DNA of 58,809 nt from Limiplasma sp045538465 (GTDB taxonomy: Bacteria; Bacillota; Clostridia; Christensenellales; Aristaeellaceae): positions 1-58,809 of the forward strand of contig JAZSRK010000092.1 in the NCBI GenBank assembly GCA_045538465.1, written 5' to 3'. A program made the position numbers and the translations under genes. A model generated the notes under the pieces. That model saw only the letters and a program-made list of their open reading frames with translations. It had not been told where the DNA came from and did not search any database. Positions within the stretch are counted from its first letter, which is position 1. Each line of letters opens with the position of its first letter. Positions 57,799-58,809 of this stretch are shown one piece after another.

Positions 57799-58722
57799 TC
57801 ACACATTGAGCCCGGTGGTTTCATCCAGACCCAGCATAATGTTCATGTTCTGAATAGCGGCGCCAGATGCGCCCTTGCCCAAGTTATCAAAGCGTGCTAC
57901 CAACAAAAGTCGCTCTTCGTTGCCGCACACGGTGATCTCCATATCATCACGGCCGCTCAAGGCATTGGCCGACAGGAAGCCGCTTTCGTCTGCGCTATTC
58001 TCGTAGTGCACCATGGCGGTGTGGTAGCAACTCTTATACAGTTGCTTCACATCCTCCGGTGTGCCTCGCAGATCCTTGGCAAACAGGGGCACCACCACTT
58101 CCATGCCGCTATAGTAATCCGCCACAATGGGGCAGAAAACCGGCGTGGTGGCAAGGCCGCACAGCTTGACCATTTCCTTCAAATGCTTATGCTGCTGGGT
58201 AAGCCCATACTGGCGAGGCGCATCCAGCAAAGGATCCCGTCCCTGTGCTTGATAATCGGCGATCATGCCCTTGCCGCCGCCTGAATAGCCGGTCAGCGAG
58301 AAGCTTTGCAAGCCTAGATCGGCTGCGATCAGCCCTTCCCGCACCAGCGGCTCCACCAGCGCCACAAAGCCGCTGGCATGGCAGCCGGGGTTCGCCACTC
58401 GCTTGGCACCATAAAGCGCCTCCCGCTTGCCGGGCAGCTCCGCAAAGCCGTACACCCAACCTTCTGCTGTGCGGTGGGCGGTGGAAGTGTCGATGATGGC
58501 GGTGTTAGCACCCTCTGCCAGCGCTACAGCCTGCACCGCTGCCGCATCCGGCAAGCACAAAAAAGCCACATCCGCTGCATGCAGCGCTTCTTTTCGGGCA
58601 GCGTCGTCCTTTCGCACCTCATCCGGCAAAATGATGAGTTCCAGATCGCTGCGGCTCTGCAGCCGCTCATGAATGCGAAGACCCGTGGTGCCTGCACTAC
58701 CATCAATAAACACTTTCGTCAT
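57799..58722 (-). CDS. argC: N-acetyl-gamma-glutamyl-phosphate reductase, short type
   Basis: Reduces acetylglutamyl phosphate to the semialdehyde with NADPH. At 307 aa it belongs to the short (type 2, proteobacteria/Clostridia) ArgC group. Cofactor motif GSAGTTGLRI at residues ~8-17, active-site Cys in NPGCHASGF near 115, and LTGYSGGGKGMI further on. AAAGGAG about 9 nt before the ATG. First gene of argCJBDF; argG, argH and the carbamoyl-phosphate synthase genes are not in the window. The leader contains a strong hairpin 24 nt ahead of the start. Confidence 0.95.
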   Translation of the reverse strand: MTKVFIDGSAGTTGLRIHERLQSRSDLELIILPDEVRKDDAARKEALHAADVAFLCLPDAAAVQAVALAEGANTAIIDTSTAHRTAEGWVYGFAELPGKREALYGAKRVANPGCHASGFVALVEPLVREGLIAADLGLQSFSLTGYSGGGKGMIADYQAQGRDPLLDAPRQYGLTQQHKHLKEMVKLCGLATTPVFCPIVADYYSGMEVVVPLFAKDLRGTPEDVKQLYKSCYHTAMVHYENSADESGFLSANALSGRDDMEITVCGNEERLLLVARFDNLGKGASGAAIQNMNIMLGLDETTGLNV

Positions 58723-58741
58723 AGCTGAATACTCCTTTTTT

Positions 58742-58789
58742 TGAAAACAGCCCCCGGTGCTTCGACCTGCGAAGCGCCGAAGGGGCTGT
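58742..58789 (-). promoter_or_regulatory. Hairpin in the arginine operon leader
   Basis: On the minus strand ACAGCCCC pairs with GGGGGCTGT and GGCGCTTCG with CGAAGCACC around CAGGT; TTTTCAAAAA follows, then the argC ribosome site. Only 24 nt separate the stem from the ATG, too few for a promoter. A transcript made from upstream must therefore cross the hairpin. It could be an attenuator, or the terminator of an upstream gene with read-through into argC. No ArgR-type box is recognisable in the 87 bases available. Confidence 0.6.
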
Positions 58790-58809
58790 GTTGGGGTACG
58801 GGGGGACGT

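Noticed and set aside
1..58809. CRISPR arrays, prophage modules, or toxin-antitoxin pairs
   Set aside because: No regular direct repeats with spacers, phage structural or integrase genes, or paired small toxin/antitoxin frames were seen; both XRE genes lack a toxin partner.

Overview
The window looks like chromosomal DNA of a saccharolytic, anaerobic Clostridia-type member of the Bacillota, most likely from the gut. Support: RNase J, a DUF512 (PDZ-radical SAM) gene next to der, YerB/DUF3048, three M42 peptidases, strong AGGAGG-type ribosome sites, near-consensus sigma-A promoters with 17-18 nt spacers, and a plant-glycan-degrading gene set. Order-level placement (for example Christensenellales or Oscillospirales) is a guess. 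The solute-binding protein and the YerB-like protein both have Sec signal peptides without a lipobox cysteine.

Region by region. 1-9030: a carbohydrate locus. A sugar ABC importer without its own ATPase (SBP, then two permeases) and an unfamiliar 717-aa glycoside-hydrolase-like protein lie on the minus strand. Divergent from them are D-lyxose isomerase and a GH78 alpha-L-rhamnosidase. The divergent control region carries two promoters and two short palindromes. 9051-11431: an AAC(6')-like acetyltransferase and a phosphoglucomutase/phosphomannomutase. 11403-16347: an operon of GH36 alpha-galactosidase, SGNH acetylesterase and a THUMP rRNA methyltransferase. 16377-18743: an esterase, a 17-codon stump of a HAD phosphatase gene, then a 1.2-kb segment bounded by 24/25-bp inverted repeats that carries only an XRE regulator. 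18744-27214: a membrane ferredoxin-like protein and rpoB-rpoC. 27303-29867: an RseC/MucC-like protein and RNase J. 29881-35004: a tightly overlapped operon (polytopic membrane protein, RsuA-type pseudouridine synthase, RsmC-type methyltransferase, MalY/PatB C-S lyase, PepV dipeptidase). 35101-39300: YerB-like protein, then DUF512 and der, the latter with a one-base frameshift. 39370-43350: a P-loop kinase, a structured intergenic repeat and three tandem M42 aminopeptidases. 43375-46786: an XRE/DUF5680 regulator and a GH9 enzyme without a signal peptide. 46885-53314: an AEC transporter, Nudix hydrolase, a stand-alone cobalamin reactivation protein, MetH without a reactivation domain, and a homocysteine methyltransferase/MTHF reductase fusion. 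53315-53420: a second copy of the structured repeat. 53515-58722: arginine operon argC-J-B-D-F, with a hairpin 24 nt before the argC start.

Functionally, the genes describe uptake and breakdown of rhamnosyl-, galactosyl-, acetylated and beta-glucan-type oligosaccharides, routing of hexose phosphates through the phosphomutase, peptide turnover by PepV and the M42 trio, B12-dependent methionine synthesis and arginine synthesis, embedded among core RNA-polymerase and RNA-modification genes. The features most deserving a second look are the inverted-repeat segment at 17542-18738 with the HAD stump beside it, the structured intergenic repeat family, the hairpin leader of the arginine operon, the broken der frame, the split methionine synthase operon with its AEC transporter, and the unassigned GH-like protein. 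No complete novel defence or mobile system is evident.
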